Of a stretch of DNA of 64,000 nucleotides, positions 31,870 through 44,330 are shown piece by piece. The notes beneath the pieces are model-generated. The model did not search any database, was not told where the DNA came from, and saw only the letters and a program-made list of their open reading frames with translations. The DNA lies in assembly GCA_037576195.1 (NCBI GenBank), contig CM075102.1, positions 16,364,745 to 16,428,744 of the forward strand, given 5' to 3'. Every line of letters starts with the position of its first letter. Position 1 is the first letter of the stretch. Source of the DNA: Phytoseiulus persimilis (taxonomy: Eukaryota > Arthropoda > Arachnida > Mesostigmata > Phytoseiidae). The position numbers and the translations under genes are program-made.

Positions 31870-34800
31870 AATGCGGGAAGATCCCGGGCGACGGAGGAGT
31901 GCACGAAGCACGTGCCACGCGTTTAGCGTCTCCGTTTCAAATCAGGAGAGCATCCCCCACCGCAAGGAACCCACAACATCGTCATCTCCTCGAAGTTATT
32001 CTCGTTGTCGCACAACGACGCCTCCAGAGACCATCTCATGAATGAATCCGTCTCTCGGAACAAAAGCAAAGACATCTGTCGTCATCAACTATGAATCCTC
32101 CTCCACGGCCGGATTGTCTACACGTGGATCGACTTGACGCGTCCTCCTTGACGCTCATATGACCTCCAGGACGCATCATGCGAAAATTTCGTTTCGAGTC
32201 TCGTGGTTTTCCATACGTGACAGGCTCGAATGCGTCAGAATCCGTCCGGTCCAGGAGGACAATTTACAACTCGAATCTCCATGTCAAGTTGCCTCGAGTA
32301 GACAACTCGAGTTTGCTCGGACAAAATTGTATAAACTTTGTAATCGGAACACTGAGTTGAGGGCCGAGCTCAACTCGGAACGAGAAGAAAGAGCGGCTTC
32401 TTCTTGAGGTGTACCTCATCGTCATCCGAGTTCTGTGGCGTCAGCTGGCCGTGAGTCTAGAGATCGAGTCGTTCTGGAAACAGCGTGCACTGATTAAAAA
32501 AAAAATAGAATATCACCGCCTCTTTCTACAAAAGCCATCCTCGGGGAAGACGATATGTGCTGCCCCGGGATGATATGGTCTGACCAGAAACGCACATTCT
32601 GAATGCCTTCGAACTGTTCGACCTGTTTGGACCGATCGCGATTCGCTCTCCAGCCTGCATTTTCTGAGCCTTTTTGGTGAGATCCTGAGCGAACTATGAT
32701 CAGAGGATGCGATGTTCAATCGCTATCCGGAGACGTCGGAATCCCGCACAAATCCCTCATTTAGCGTTTTGATGATCTACTCATTCACATTTCCCTGTCG
32801 GCCCTATGCGTAATCAGATCCACTAGCCGAACGAACAGAGCATCCGCATCTCAACGACATTCATCTTGATGCGCGGAAATCTATAGCAGTCAGCTTCTTT
32901 TCTGACCACGCGATGGTCAGGATCTCCTGAACTCTCAATGTCAATCAGGTGTGGCGTGGTCGCTCATCGAACAGCGGTCGGCTGAAGCTTCTATCTCTCG
33001 ATTCCCTTTGCTCATGGGAGCGATGCAAGAGGCAGCAATAAACAAAAGGAGACAGAAATCAGTCCGAAATTCAGAAAGTTGCTCTCCTTCCATTCTGTCG
33101 CCCCTCATATTCATTGTCCAGCTGACGCGTATATTCAAAATATCTGGACTGCCATTTTTTTCTGAAAATTCTATTCGTAAACGCAAAGGTCATCCCTCCA
33201 ATTACTCTACCTCTACCTAGGAGAAGCATTAGGACTGTGACACCACTCTACGTAACGAGCCGTGTGAAGGCTGCGATGATTGTGGCCAACGAAAGCACGA
33301 TTGTTATGAAATCTCTGATTGTTAGCGGCTGCCAAGCGGTCCTAACGGAGGATCGAATTTTGCTTACGGTCGCGAAACGGGACCGTTTAAAATACGAATC
33401 TAAGATCTCCGATGTCCCAAGTTTGACAAGGTCCCATCCGTCTACGTGAATCACCTCAGCTATCTCGGTATCCTGCTGCACGAATGTCTAGCGTCATGGA
33501 TACGTCTCTGCTTATGAGATTGCAGCCGACATTCTCTTTCTTTATTCTTATTTTCTTCTCCAGAACGCTAATGAGGAGTCGGCCTTTGTCCGAGTTTCCT
33601 CATGAAAGTCTGACGTCAATGGCTGCTGCGAGCGCACGCGAGTATCTTAACTTTGAGCTGAATCCGGGAGTAGCGTACATTCACGAAGAAAACACAGCTC
33701 CCAAGCGTTATATTGCGTATAGAGACGGGGTTTTTCACATGAGTGCCCCTGCATAGGAAGAGAAGATCCGTGCCGTCACTTGAGAAGCGGGTTAAGGACC
33801 GCGACCGGGAAAAAGAAAATATCATATTACTGTCCAAGCATGTGTGCGGGACGGGACGCCGAGCTACCTCTGCGAACAGAAAAGTACATCAGATGGAATC
33901 ACGGCGTTTCACTGCCACGATTCTGCTGCCACAAATCAACTCTGTTAGGGTTTCCGTTCTGTAAATCTATGGTGATCGAGGAGAGCCGCGCACAAAAGAT
34001 CGATTCGGAAAGAGGAGAGGCGTCGCTTGTGTACTTCTCCGTTCGTGAACCTCCAAACTCCGCAGCATCTAAGGTCGAAGTGAAAGCAGCATCCGCTATG
34101 TTTCGCTCGAAGCATGTGATTTCAAGATCGTTCGCACGGCACTAGGTTCTTCCAATGTCGACGGAATCTGGAGTCAAGAAAAACGGACGGCTGAACCGAA
34201 TGTATTGTTGTCTTTCCGAAGCTCCTTCCGCATTGTGGATTCGCATCCCAGGTTTACTACCAGGACAGCGCTCTGGTTCGGAATCGGCATTCCCCCGTCG
34301 GTTGGCTCCTTCACTTTAATGAATTGATTTTATTTCTGTCTAACCCGTTCGTGGCATCCGGTGTTGCTGCGGCTGCTGCCGCCGCCGGGGAGCACAACAA
34401 GAGGTCAGGCCAGGAGCTATCTTGGAACGGCGGCGACGCTCGCTTCGAGCTGATAACTTGAATCACTCATCCAAGTCGAGGGAATTTTCATCTGTATTTC
34501 AGGAAATGTCAGACTGTCGTTGACGTTGAACATCTGCCCACATCGTCTGTACCGATCAGATCATTGGAAGTGAAAGTTTCGTGGAGCTCGCAGTCGACCG
34601 GAAATCTGCCAAGATCCTTTGTTCTACGGTGTTCTTCACAGAAAACACTTCGATAATCGGGAGAACAGCTGAATGAATCGTTGACAGCTCTGTATCGTGG
34701 GCAACGCTACTCTCTGGGCTCTCAGTCAACATTCATCCAAGCGGGACACTCAGGCGGACCGACTGCCGGACGGCTTCATTTCTTCGTGCCTGACTCGTTT

Positions 34801-37200
34801 GATGTCGGGTGGAACATCCCTTTGCAACATGATCAATGACGCTGTTGGAGGTGACTGAAATGGCGACTCCGAAGATACTCCCGAGCTGAGGGTATTGGTT
34901 GCTTAAAACGGCTCTATTGTTGCTCTCAGTCGTGTGGCACAGCTCTCGTGCAGCCTAAATACGATACAGAGACTCTTGAGACGGTACGGGGAGGCAAAGA
35001 AGGAAACGATTATAGAGGTCTGACTAGGACATCGAGATAGATGCCGCTACGCCCGGACAAGGAATCTTAGTATATCATAGCTCGATCGCGAGACATGCCG
35101 GCAGCGAATACAGACTTCTGGGTATGAATTCGAAATGCCTCTTCGGAAAGACAAGCCGGCGGCGCAGTCGACGCCACCGACAACGTCGCTTGGAGAATTC
35201 CTTCGATTCGAGAAAGTTGTCACTGTGAGAGAACTCATGATATGTATATTAATGATGAAGGATAGCAAACAATGGATGTAACTGTGCGAGCGGTGAGAAA
35301 AAGCGATAAATCTGTTTTCATTAGAAAGTCAAGAGTTCGTCTCGGCGAACGAGAAACGCCACCTCACTTCGATCCAACTGGCTTGCTTGCTTTCTCTCTC
35401 CATCTAATACGGGCTGCACGCTGCAGTGTGCCCACTGAAGTGTAAAATGGAGTTTCATCCCGGAAGCTTATCCCTGGAGTACGACTATCAAGAGAGTTCA
35501 GCGGGCAGCTTTTATGATATTCCATGTGGAGAGATAAGTTTCAAGATTTATCGCGCCTTCGGGTTCCCCCTTTGCGGGGACTGCTTCCCTCTCGGGATTT
35601 GACATGGTCACTGCCCGCTGGTTTCGCGTTGTGCGATTCGCGACGTCCCAATCCGGTAGTTGCGTTACTGACATTCTCCGTTCGATCTTGGCTTAGGAAT
35701 CGGCAGAAGTTCTCCTGTGATGACGATTGATGTTTGTGTATGCGTCCATGCGGTGCGTATCGGGACAGGACATACATCGCTATTGGGCTCAGACTCGAAT
35801 CGCGCGGTAAACAAATTTTGAATGCATTTTCGGGCAAGGGCTGTCTATCCGATCAATATCCTGAGATGTGTCGGGTTCAAAAGCGTCCGCGGCCCCACCC
35901 CGAACTTGTCGATGTCCGAGGAACAGATTCCCTCAATTCGACTTCCGAGATCACGTCTCATGATGTAAGATCGAATGTGGAATCCAAGTCGATGGAATAG
36001 ATATCGACCGGATCCCATCTCTTTGGAGAAGACATGAGACGCCGCCCAACACAATTCCGCGAAAAATTGGTGAAAGCCGCGGATCCGGATGCTACCGGTG
36101 TAGCCTCGAGGTCAACTGTGGAAGAGAGGGATAGCTTCTAATGCTTCAGTGGAATCCTGTTCGAGTTCGTTATCTGTCCTGTCGAAGAGATCGCACCTCA
36201 ATAGTTCAGCCGCGCTTCGGTGTCAGCTGCCCGGTTTCATTGACAGATACGCTTGAAATCGGATCATCTGAGCTCTCTACCGTGACCTGCCGTATCGAAC
36301 CCTCGAGGAAATAGTTCCGATCCGTGCACTCAAGGTGGAGTCCCAACGACCTCGACCCAGAGAGTTCAAACGTCAATAGCGTCTGTTCGTGCGGCTCCAA
36401 ATTACTCGGAGAGGAACTGGAATCCGCTTTCCCCTTCGGACTCCTCTCGGGAACCATCGGGCTGTGTGATCGAGATCTCGAATTAGTTGCCTCGATGGGA
36501 TCGCGAATTTCATAAAGGGCCGGCGTTGATTTGCAGTCGTCATCTGCGACAGCCGAGGACTTCCCTGGCTGAAAGATGGAAGCGGATGCGGCTCTCTACA
36601 TGTACAGGGGATTTCCAGCCCATCTGCCTCAGATGTGGATCGTCTTTCTATGTACACTTCACTTCAAGATTGCATTATTCAGAGGCGTTGCGAAGCTTCA
36701 TCGCGACGCCGATGTCCATCACAAACTTGTGTGTTTAGCGTTTGTGGGAAATGTCGCGGCTGGAAGCATGAAAGTTTTCGAAGCGAAAAAGTTCTGGGAC
36801 TTCTTGCTACCGATGAAAGTGATACTGTGAACGATGAAACTCGTAAACCGTTCGGATCGCATAGTTCCAAACGCAAAACGTCTCCCGTCGCATTGGAAAT
36901 TCTGACCCACTTGTTTTCCGCTTGCAAACGTGATCGCGTCACTGAATAGCTGAGGAACTCATTCGAATTCGAAGTCGATACTCCCTGTGCCTGTAGCGCG
37001 ATCAGCGGCCTGTAACCCTTTGTTAGAGTGTGGATATCAACTTTCGTCCCAAGAGACGAAGCGGGCGGGAAATATCGAGGATGGGACCGAAGAGATTTCC
37101 AAAGAGAATGCCATTCCACAGAATGGCGTCATGGATCATTTGGGCGCGCGGCGAGAGTTCCTGGGTCGGGGAAACTGCATGGGTTGACTGTTGATGGATG
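31870..37200. other. 5.3 kb without a recognised gene
   Basis: Candidate fragments are as follows. The frame ending at 32407 (+) has a helical end (RQLEFARTKLYKLCNRNTEL). The frame 33248-33481 (-, 77 codons) starts MQQDTEIAEVIHVDGWDLVK and ends in a hydrophobic segment. Frames 33484-33756 and 33780-34145 (+) read NFELNPGVAYIHEENTAPKR and a longer unrelated stretch. The frame 36576-36830 (+) is also open. A (GCT/GCC)n trinucleotide patch lies at about 34363-34390. The stretch 34146-35046 has no open frame of note. None of these has a domain I know. Confidence 0.3.
33233..33325 (+). CDS. Possible cysteine-rich terminal exon (partial)
   Basis: After the acceptor GAGAAGCATTAG a 30-codon frame ends in TAG and contains six cysteines (spacing C-9-C-2-C-2-C-6-C-5-C) among Asp, Glu and Arg. 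Six regularly spaced cysteines in 30 residues suggest a small disulfide-rich or zinc-binding end. I found no in-phase upstream exon with a signal peptide on this strand, and a minus-strand frame overlaps it, so it may be chance. Confidence 0.2.
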   Translation, partial: DCDTTLRNEPCEGCDDCGQRKHDCYEISDC

Positions 37201-37202
37201 GA

Positions 37203-37208
37203 TTTATT
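37203..37208 (-). promoter_or_regulatory. Poly(A) signal AATAAA of the elongase gene
   Basis: ATGAATAAATCC on the minus strand lies about 300 bases after the TAA... stop region of the elongase (stop at 37512-37514). It would give a 3' UTR of ordinary length. Confidence 0.5.
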
Positions 37209-37511
37209 CATTTCTAGTTTAAATATGCAAAGCTTATTTACAGTGAGGGAGATGAGGCAACAGCCTTCCGGGGATCCCGATAACGAACACGACACGTGCA
37301 GTGATGCCAGCCTGTCTCCCGTGAAGGGGTTTGTCTTTTAACAAAGCTCCACGTCCGAGCCGTCCTCCCAACCCGTAACACGTGACAACCTCACTCCAAG
37401 AACAGCCCCAATCCTCCAACCCTTCTCGTCCGCTCTCGGAACCTTGAATCTGTTCGAGTGAACCGCGCGCGTACAAATCCAAGCAGCCCCTCACACGCTT
37501 CCCCGAAGAGC

Positions 37512-38375
37512 TTACTGCGATTTGAGTTCGACCGTCTTGTCCAAAGAACCATTAGTCAGGTGTACCGGGCGACGGTTCTTCTTGATGTAGCTCTGAATGT
37601 AGAAGTTCACGAAAAGACCAAGGATCAGAGCGACCTGGGGTATCACGAGCATCATCAGAACTCGGGGATAACCACACTCAACGAAGAGCGGTATCGAGGT
37701 GTGCGCGATCATGATGAAGAATTGGATGATTTGGAATCGCGTCAAGTACTTCTTCCACCACAAGTACTTCTGTACCTCGGGGCCGAGGGAAGAGAGGAAG
37801 TAATAGCTATACATGACGATGTGCACCATAGAATTGAGACACACGCCCACGACGGTTTGGCCGTCGCCGCCGAACCTCATGAACTGCCACCCGGAGAACA
37901 CCACGATGGTGTGGTGGATGACGTGCAGCTGAGTGATGTGCGTGAATTTCTTCTTCAGCACGAAGAACATCGTGTCCATGAAATCTATAATCCTGACCAG
38001 GAGGTAGTAGTAGAGATTATCGAGCAGCTGCATCGAGTGGTAATCCTTGGAGTAGGTGAGGCCTTGGCAGTAGCACGAATAGCCGGACTTGACGAAAGCG
38101 TGGTAGAAGATTTTTGAGCAGAAATATACGTTGGCGACCACTTGGAAAATGTTGTAGGCTTGGATTGTCCGCCGCAGGTCGTATGGTTTCTTGTCGGCCA
38201 TATAGCGGGGCCCGGCGATCTTTGAGATGTACAGGTAGAGGCCGATGGTGACGACGATGTAGCTAGGGTCCGACAGCGTCACCCAGTCCACGGTTCGGGG
38301 ATCGCGCAGACTCATCAACTTATTCCACATCTCCCACGGATTCAGGGGGATCGTGTTTTCCTGTGGCGGTAACAT
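37512..38375 (-). CDS. Very-long-chain fatty acid elongase (ELOVL family), intronless
   Basis: This is a full-length 287-residue frame in one exon, starting at ATG 38373-38375 in the context GCCGCCATG. The frame stays open 15 codons further upstream only from a GTG, which I do not take as the start. Seven hydrophobic spans are present. The diagnostic histidine box is HVIHH (151-155), followed by MYSYYFLSS (188-196) and TRFQIIQF (212-219). The family block KxxExxDT reads R128-IID-FM-D134-T135, with Lys to Arg and Glu to Asp. ELOVL enzymes condense malonyl-CoA with long acyl-CoA in the ER membrane, the rate-limiting step of elongation. It is most like the ELOVL1/4/7 group by motif style, but I cannot assign the subtype. 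Confidence 0.95.
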   Translation of the reverse strand: MLPPQENTIPLNPWEMWNKLMSLRDPRTVDWVTLSDPSYIVVTIGLYLYISKIAGPRYMADKKPYDLRRTIQAYNIFQVVANVYFCSKIFYHAFVKSGYSCYCQGLTYSKDYHSMQLLDNLYYYLLVRIIDFMDTMFFVLKKKFTHITQLHVIHHTIVVFSGWQFMRFGGDGQTVVGVCLNSMVHIVMYSYYFLSSLGPEVQKYLWWKKYLTRFQIIQFFIMIAHTSIPLFVECGYPRVLMMLVIPQVALILGLFVNFYIQSYIKKNRRPVHLTNGSLDKTVELKSQ

Positions 38376-41300
38376 GGCGGCTGGCTGGCTGGCTGGAACG
38401 AGAGCGTCCTCGGTGTACACAACTCACAGAAACACCAATCGACGAAGTCACAAAACGTAAACTGCCTCTTGGCCAGCGGAAGGGGACCCCACTAGCTTCA
38501 CTAAAAGGTGGCTGCTACCTCAGTCTTCAGCGATGGACACTTCTGGGATTCTTTTATGAGAAGCGCGCCACAGAGAGAAAGGGTGTAGTGTAGGAAAGGA
38601 GACGCCGAAGAAGTCGCCGGGACAACGACGATGGCCACTGCGGCCGAAATCGAGATCGAGCATCACTTCGAACAGATTAGTATCTTGCAACAGCCCCCAC
38701 GAACTCGATGCGAGATCCAGAGCTCAATCGCAGAGATCTCGAAGGCGATGATTGTTTGGGTGTCGCTTACCCCGAGCTTCAAACAATCCGGCCTGCCGCG
38801 GCCGGCGGAGGTCGGCGACAGAGGCGCCTTTGGTGGGAACAGATGACTCCTTCCGATCGAAAGTTCTCAGACTAATCGATACAACAAGTCCTGAATGCAT
38901 TCCTCGGTTTGTATCGACCGATTGATCGGCCGAAAGCAGTCATGTTTTCGGTGACCGCTCGTACGACGCCCAGGAGAACTGTCGAGAGCTCTAGTAGTTT
39001 TGTCATCTAGATCGATCACGAAATTGTTTGTGTTGTCATATCGTCCAAGATCACGTAGTCTCCTCGGGCATCAAAGTATACCATCAAGGAAGTTCTGCTC
39101 TACACACGGGAAGCATGCGGGCTTTCTTTCGTCCGGACTCACCGACTGACGGCGAGTTTTGCTTTGGACAGGAATGAGCTCAGGGCTCCTCTAATTCTAC
39201 GCTGCGCTGGAAGGTCCCCCTTCCGCCCTCATCAGGCCGATCGCATCAGGCCACGTCGTCAGTCAAGAATCCATGTTGCAGAATCTGGGTGCCCAGAGCT
39301 GAAACTCGAGTCGGAGAGCCTTCGATATGATCACTTGTTGACTCGAATCTGAACGATCAAGCCGTGCCGACTCCCCGGGGCTTCGTTCGGTGGAGTCCCG
39401 AGCTCTATGAGCCGACGTTCAGTCTTCGAAGGCTCCGTGAATCACATCGCTTCGGAGTTTCCTATCGTCAGCATTTAAGCAGAACAGCCTGCCACCGTTG
39501 TCCGAGGCAAATGGAGGGACACGATTCCAAAGAGCTGGGCTCGAATTCGGTGAATCCAATGCGCAGCCAATCTCTAAAGGGTTGATCTGGTTTCGATTCA
39601 CTGTGAGTGACTGATCGAGAGTGAGCAGAGCCCCAGTGGCGCGGAATCCTTTTTGGTTCGGGCGCGTGTGAGCGGTTATCAGCCGCGGCAACTCTTCAGG
39701 GCATCGGTTAGCGATGACCTCTGATCGTAAGCTCATCGATCGGAGTATGCTGAGGAGACGTTCTGCTGAAAGCGATGGAAGAGTGGCACCTGCAGAGAGA
39801 ATGTTTCCACAGTGGACTTTTAGCCACAGCGACGAACTTCCCATCGACTGGCGCTCTTGCGGCCACTGGCTCAGGAATGCCGACTAGTTTACTGTTGTCC
39901 AGTGTCAACATTTCCGTGACCGTGGAATGGCGAAGCCGGACTCTTCAGTCTTCGGGACAGCGTTTCTTATTTCCGACTGACAACCTCCAATTACAGGCAG
40001 TTCTCTACAATGCTCAAACCGCTGCAGAACCGCGTCCCGGGCTTGGATTTCTGGACGAGCTTCCTGGTTCCTACAACAACGATTTACTGATAGCTTAGAT
40101 GCAAATCCGTATTTTACGTAACAACGGTCCTTGCTCGGCGGCATCGATCCTACGATTTTGCCTGATACATTGATTGCGTGTTATCTTTCTCCGGAATCGC
40201 AGCATTGTACCGCCGTTTTCCCTCATTCGAGAGTGTCCGTCCATCCATCCCGGATCGTTTTGCAAACAACGCCAGCGGCTGATGAACCGTCCCGCTAGTT
40301 TGTCGCGCTTCTTCTCTGAAGTTTGCCTCGTGTCCTCGTGCGATCGTTCCGCGAGTTTCACGAGTGGACTTCGTCCCCTTCTTCATCTGACTGGTCTGTT
40401 GAAGCCGGGTGCGATCCCTGAATCAGATCGGAACTTTGAATCGAATAGTGCCGGCGTCGGCCCCGAGAGGCGGCGTGGAGCTCATTCGGAATTTCATCTG
40501 CGAACGGTTTCAGAGATCGCACGGGAAATCGCTTTTAGATTGTTGACGATCAAGCGCTCCGGAGTGCTTTTCAATATGCAAACTATTGCGGTCGCTGTGA
40601 CATCACGCGCGGCGGGGAGGATGTCATCAATTCGTTTGAAAGCTCCGGCTGCACGGTCGTTCCATCCTTGTGTATCAAAAACAAAGCTCCCTCTCATCGA
40701 CGTCTGTTCCACGTCAATCAATTCATGAGACTACCTCACGCACTCGGCTCGAGCGAACGGCAGGAAAAACAGTTTTTCCACCGCAATGTTGGCGAAGTCT
40801 GACCGAGCCAGCGATACGAGCCGCGAGATTCTCATCGAACCGCGAACCTATTGTGTTGTCGCCGATAAGTTCTTAACGACCATCGTGTTAGTTAGCGTCT
40901 AGGAGCGCTGGGGTTCCGTTCCGATTCTGGGTCTAGTTTCTCCTCCCACGGTTTCAAAGAGAACAGCGGAAGACCGACACGAATAAATGTGTCGTCTCAG
41001 AAGCATGCTTGACCGCAGAGCGAGGTTCGTTTGAGGAAGTCTAGCGTTTCTCTTTGTTGCGGATGCCGTCTTTCTCCAGTGACCACGAGCTTTTTGTACT
41101 CGGCCAGTGTGTTCTTTGATTTCCCGTTGAGCGGAATCGGTGATGCGCCTCATTTCTTGACATTGAACCGCGGTGACAACAACGGTGTCTTTGAAGTGGC
41201 TAGGAGGAACCACTAACGCGATCCCTGATAACTGAAGCGTATCGGAGCACCGGGACAGGTCGCTGCTGATCACGAAAGCTACCTCAGATGAACTCCTGCG

Positions 41301-41980
41301 ATCTAAGGCGCAACCGTTGCATTCCGATGAACCCGCGCCGGAAACTTTCCCGCAGCAAGCTCCGAGTCCAGCTATGCGAACTCATTCACAGACAGCTAGA
41401 TCCGTTGCTCGGAGCGTCCGGTCGCAGTCAAGCTCCATTCGATGTTGTTCCGGCAGAATATTCGATTCTTGGAAGATGGAGCCGAAGCTTGTCTCAGAAG
41501 GATTTGTGATTGGTCAGAGGCAGATACCGGCTCCGGAGACCTTGCCCTTCCACTCCGGTCGGTTCCGCCCGCTCATCACAATAAGGATGCGCGTGTCCGC
41601 GTTCGATCAGAGACGAAAAGCCACCCGGAAATCATGAACTTTCCCGAATCGAACTCGGATCACACAGATTCGAGTGCCGAAAGCAAAAAGAATTTCATAA
41701 TTGTTCTGGGAGAATACTTGTTTTGGATTTCCAAGTATACACTCAGAGGACTGTCTCGCTGTCTGCAGTGAGGAAGTCTTCGGGATGAATGTAGTCGGTA
41801 CCTGATCTGTCACGAGAATCGACTTTGAGAAAGAGCTGCGGCAATCGCTTCGTCGTCGAAACAAACAGATGAGAAGAGATGGTCCGATCATCCGCCGGAA
41901 AGGGGGCAGCACGTATGTTCTGACAATGCGCACGCGGACGAAACCTCCTTTTGCGCCGCGATATTGAACCGGGGTTCAAT
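38376..41980. other. 3.6 kb upstream of the elongase, no supported gene
   Basis: The first 250 bases contain the elongase promoter and 5' UTR, and a CAGCCAGCCAGCCAGC tetranucleotide run lies just 5' of the start codon. Open frames beyond, at 38631-38846 (+), 39419-39844 (-, 141 codons), 39775-40098 (+), 40174-40728 (+, 184 codons, no ATG at its start) and 40494-40721 (-), contradict each other strand for strand and show no motif. Confidence 0.35.
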
Positions 41981-44330
41981 AACGCGATGCCCCTTCAATT
42001 CAAACCGAGCAGAACCGTTTCGAAGGGCTAGGAGCGGGCGGATGAGATTTTCTGTGTTCTTGACTGTCGAAGATCATGCAGGAAGGGTTCGGACGCTTTT
42101 CTCCGGCGATCAAGTGCTCCACCGGATCATGAAGGGAGTATCGATCTTGAACTTGTTGAACAAGAAACTCTCCTTCATATTCCGATCCACAACCGGAGAA
42201 GAACTATTATCCAGGGGCCATCGCACCTTTGAACTCCAGAGCCGACCTCACAGTTGTGAAATCGATCCAGAAATATGGTTTGGGAACCAGGTTTGTCGTT
42301 CTGCAGCAGAATCGCATTTCCCGGATCTGCGCACCTTCACGGAAATAACGAAAGTATAACGTTTCGAGGTCTGTGCAAATCCAACAGCGAGAAAGTTAGG
42401 ATCTGGAGTCAAAGTGCAGCTCCAGAATGACCGCAGCTGGAGACGATCAGCGTTGAAGGGTTAGCACCCTTCGAATGGTACAAGGAGATTTCACGAAATC
42501 AAAGGTCGCTCGCATGGACACGGAATATTCAATTGCTGTCTCTGTCGAGAATCGCAGCACAACCCTCAGGCGTGGAAGGAAAGTTACGGTAACATAGGAG
42601 GAAGTTTCTCGAGAGGCTTATCAGTAATCGAGCGGGACCTCGCTCCGAATTTCAGGGATGTGTCAACCGAATAGAGATGTTCGTGTGAATTCAAAATTGT
42701 GGGATACAACCGCGAAAAACTCGAAGTCCGTGGCTGTGGCTACGTTTATACTGAAATACTCGAATGCGCACTTGCTTTCGAACTCTCCCGGGCAGACGAT
42801 GGTGCTCTGTGATCCAAGCGATCCGCTGAGATGTTCTCGCGATGGAGCCGCAAATCATGTGATCTTGGAATAAAACACGTTTTTCCATAAAATCGAGAAA
42901 CGACGATGTAACGGCCGTCATTTCCGTGTCGTCGAAGAGGGTGGGGAGTGAAAGGGACAACGGCAGAAGATTCCTGTCAGAAAGATCTGAACCGGTTGAA
43001 TATCAAGCAAGTAGGGCTCTAATAAGCGGGAAAATAAGCTGCAAAGGTCGCCCAGTCTCAGTGCTTGAGTTCCCCAGTATTGAGTAGGATTAGCATATTC
43101 ACGTTACTTTCGATGTCTGTCTTTATCCACCTATCTGTTTTTCTTTCTAGCCAGATATCAATCCATGAATTATTCATCAAGTCGCATTGATTCGAACAGT
43201 TTTCCAAGCATCATTCAAAACTCCGCTCCAAAGATGCTTTGCTGACTTTTGAAACTCCGAGCCCTGCTTGTTTATTAACCTCGGTCTCCGGCGCGAACGA
43301 TGCGCGAAAATGACACTTTCGCAGAATCCCACTCTTGCATAAGCTCTTGTGCGTCTGGGATTCCGTTCTGCGGCGACAATGGAAACGTTGACATTGTCCA
43401 AATCTAAACTCCGATCCCGCGACGAATGTTCTTGCCCTCTCGGCAGTAACGAGAAAAAATTCTGGCGAGTGTCGTGATCCAGATGCACGCAGGTATCGCT
43501 GCCGACCGAGAACCTTGACTCGACTAGGTCGACATAAATTCCTACTCAGTAGTTAGCTTCTCATCACGCAGATGTCAAGTGAGAGTCAACTTTGTTACCT
43601 CATGATCTGTCATTACGCTCCATGGGGACGTGCAGCGCGTTGACTGTACAAGCATCCCTGACCGATGGGAAGCCGGAAGATCAGGGTCAGATGTTCTGAG
43701 GGAGGGAAGCCGGGCAGGGACTCTACCGTCAAGCTATTGTCGTCGTGAATGTTTTCAGCCCTGGAATCTCTGTTGAATCCAAGACCGAGTCGGGACCCGT
43801 CTCGAGAACCCCGCTGCGCCCATTTAGCTCCATCATTTTGTTTCTTCTTCATTAACAACCCGGTGTTGGTGATCATCGCCGTGGTATTTTTCGCAACGAG
43901 ACACGCCATTCTCGTAACCGACGAGCCCGGTACCTGAGTTCAGATAGAAAGACCGTCTGTTGACCCATTTGCGGAAGGCCGTCTCATCTGCCGACTACCT
44001 CATAATTGTTTATTTCAATGGAGCGCCCCTGGTCCGAAGAAGGGGTCATAATTCTAAGCCTTCTCTTGAGCTGTTGAGGCTCGTTAAATGGAACGAAACA
44101 GACGGGTATTGATCCAAGATGTTACGAATATCGTTGGACGCAGTCAGATGACCGACTCTGGAGGAATGACTCGATGGTCTCCTTCGATTCCCTGATGCAA
44201 AAGAACTCAGGTCGGCGCATCGGAACATCTATGCGCTACGAGTACATACTCGCAGCGAATCGAATGCGACGACTCTGGAGTACAGTAACCACCGTGTAAG
44301 TCCGGCAAGCATCGCTCGACTTGGGGTTGA
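41981..44330. other. Region with unassigned frames 42042-42359, 42658-42873 and 43613-43937
   Basis: From the ATG at about 42042 a plus frame runs to 42359 (MRFSVFLTVEDHAGRVRTLF onward, 105 codons) and reads as plausible globular protein of unknown family. The frame 42658-42873 (+) is also open. At 43613-43937 both strands are open: minus begins MACLVAKNTTAMITNTGLLM, plus ends with a hydrophobic NNPVLVIIAVVFFATRHAI. I could not choose between the strands. Confidence 0.3.

Noticed and set aside
37458-38117. 219-codon plus-strand open frame
   Set aside because: It lies wholly antisense to the elongase gene, and its His/Glu/Val-rich composition is the reverse-strand shadow of elongase codons.
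38376-38420. 15-codon upstream extension of the elongase (MYTEDALVPA)
   Set aside because: It would have to start at GTG. The ATG at 38373-38375 in GCCGCC context is a normal eukaryotic start, and the extension is likely 5' UTR.
42042-42359. Possible DNA-damage clamp (HUS1/RAD9-type) N-terminus
   Set aside because: Only the MRF start and a loose hydrophobic pattern agree. The conserved Trp/Phe blocks that should follow are missing.
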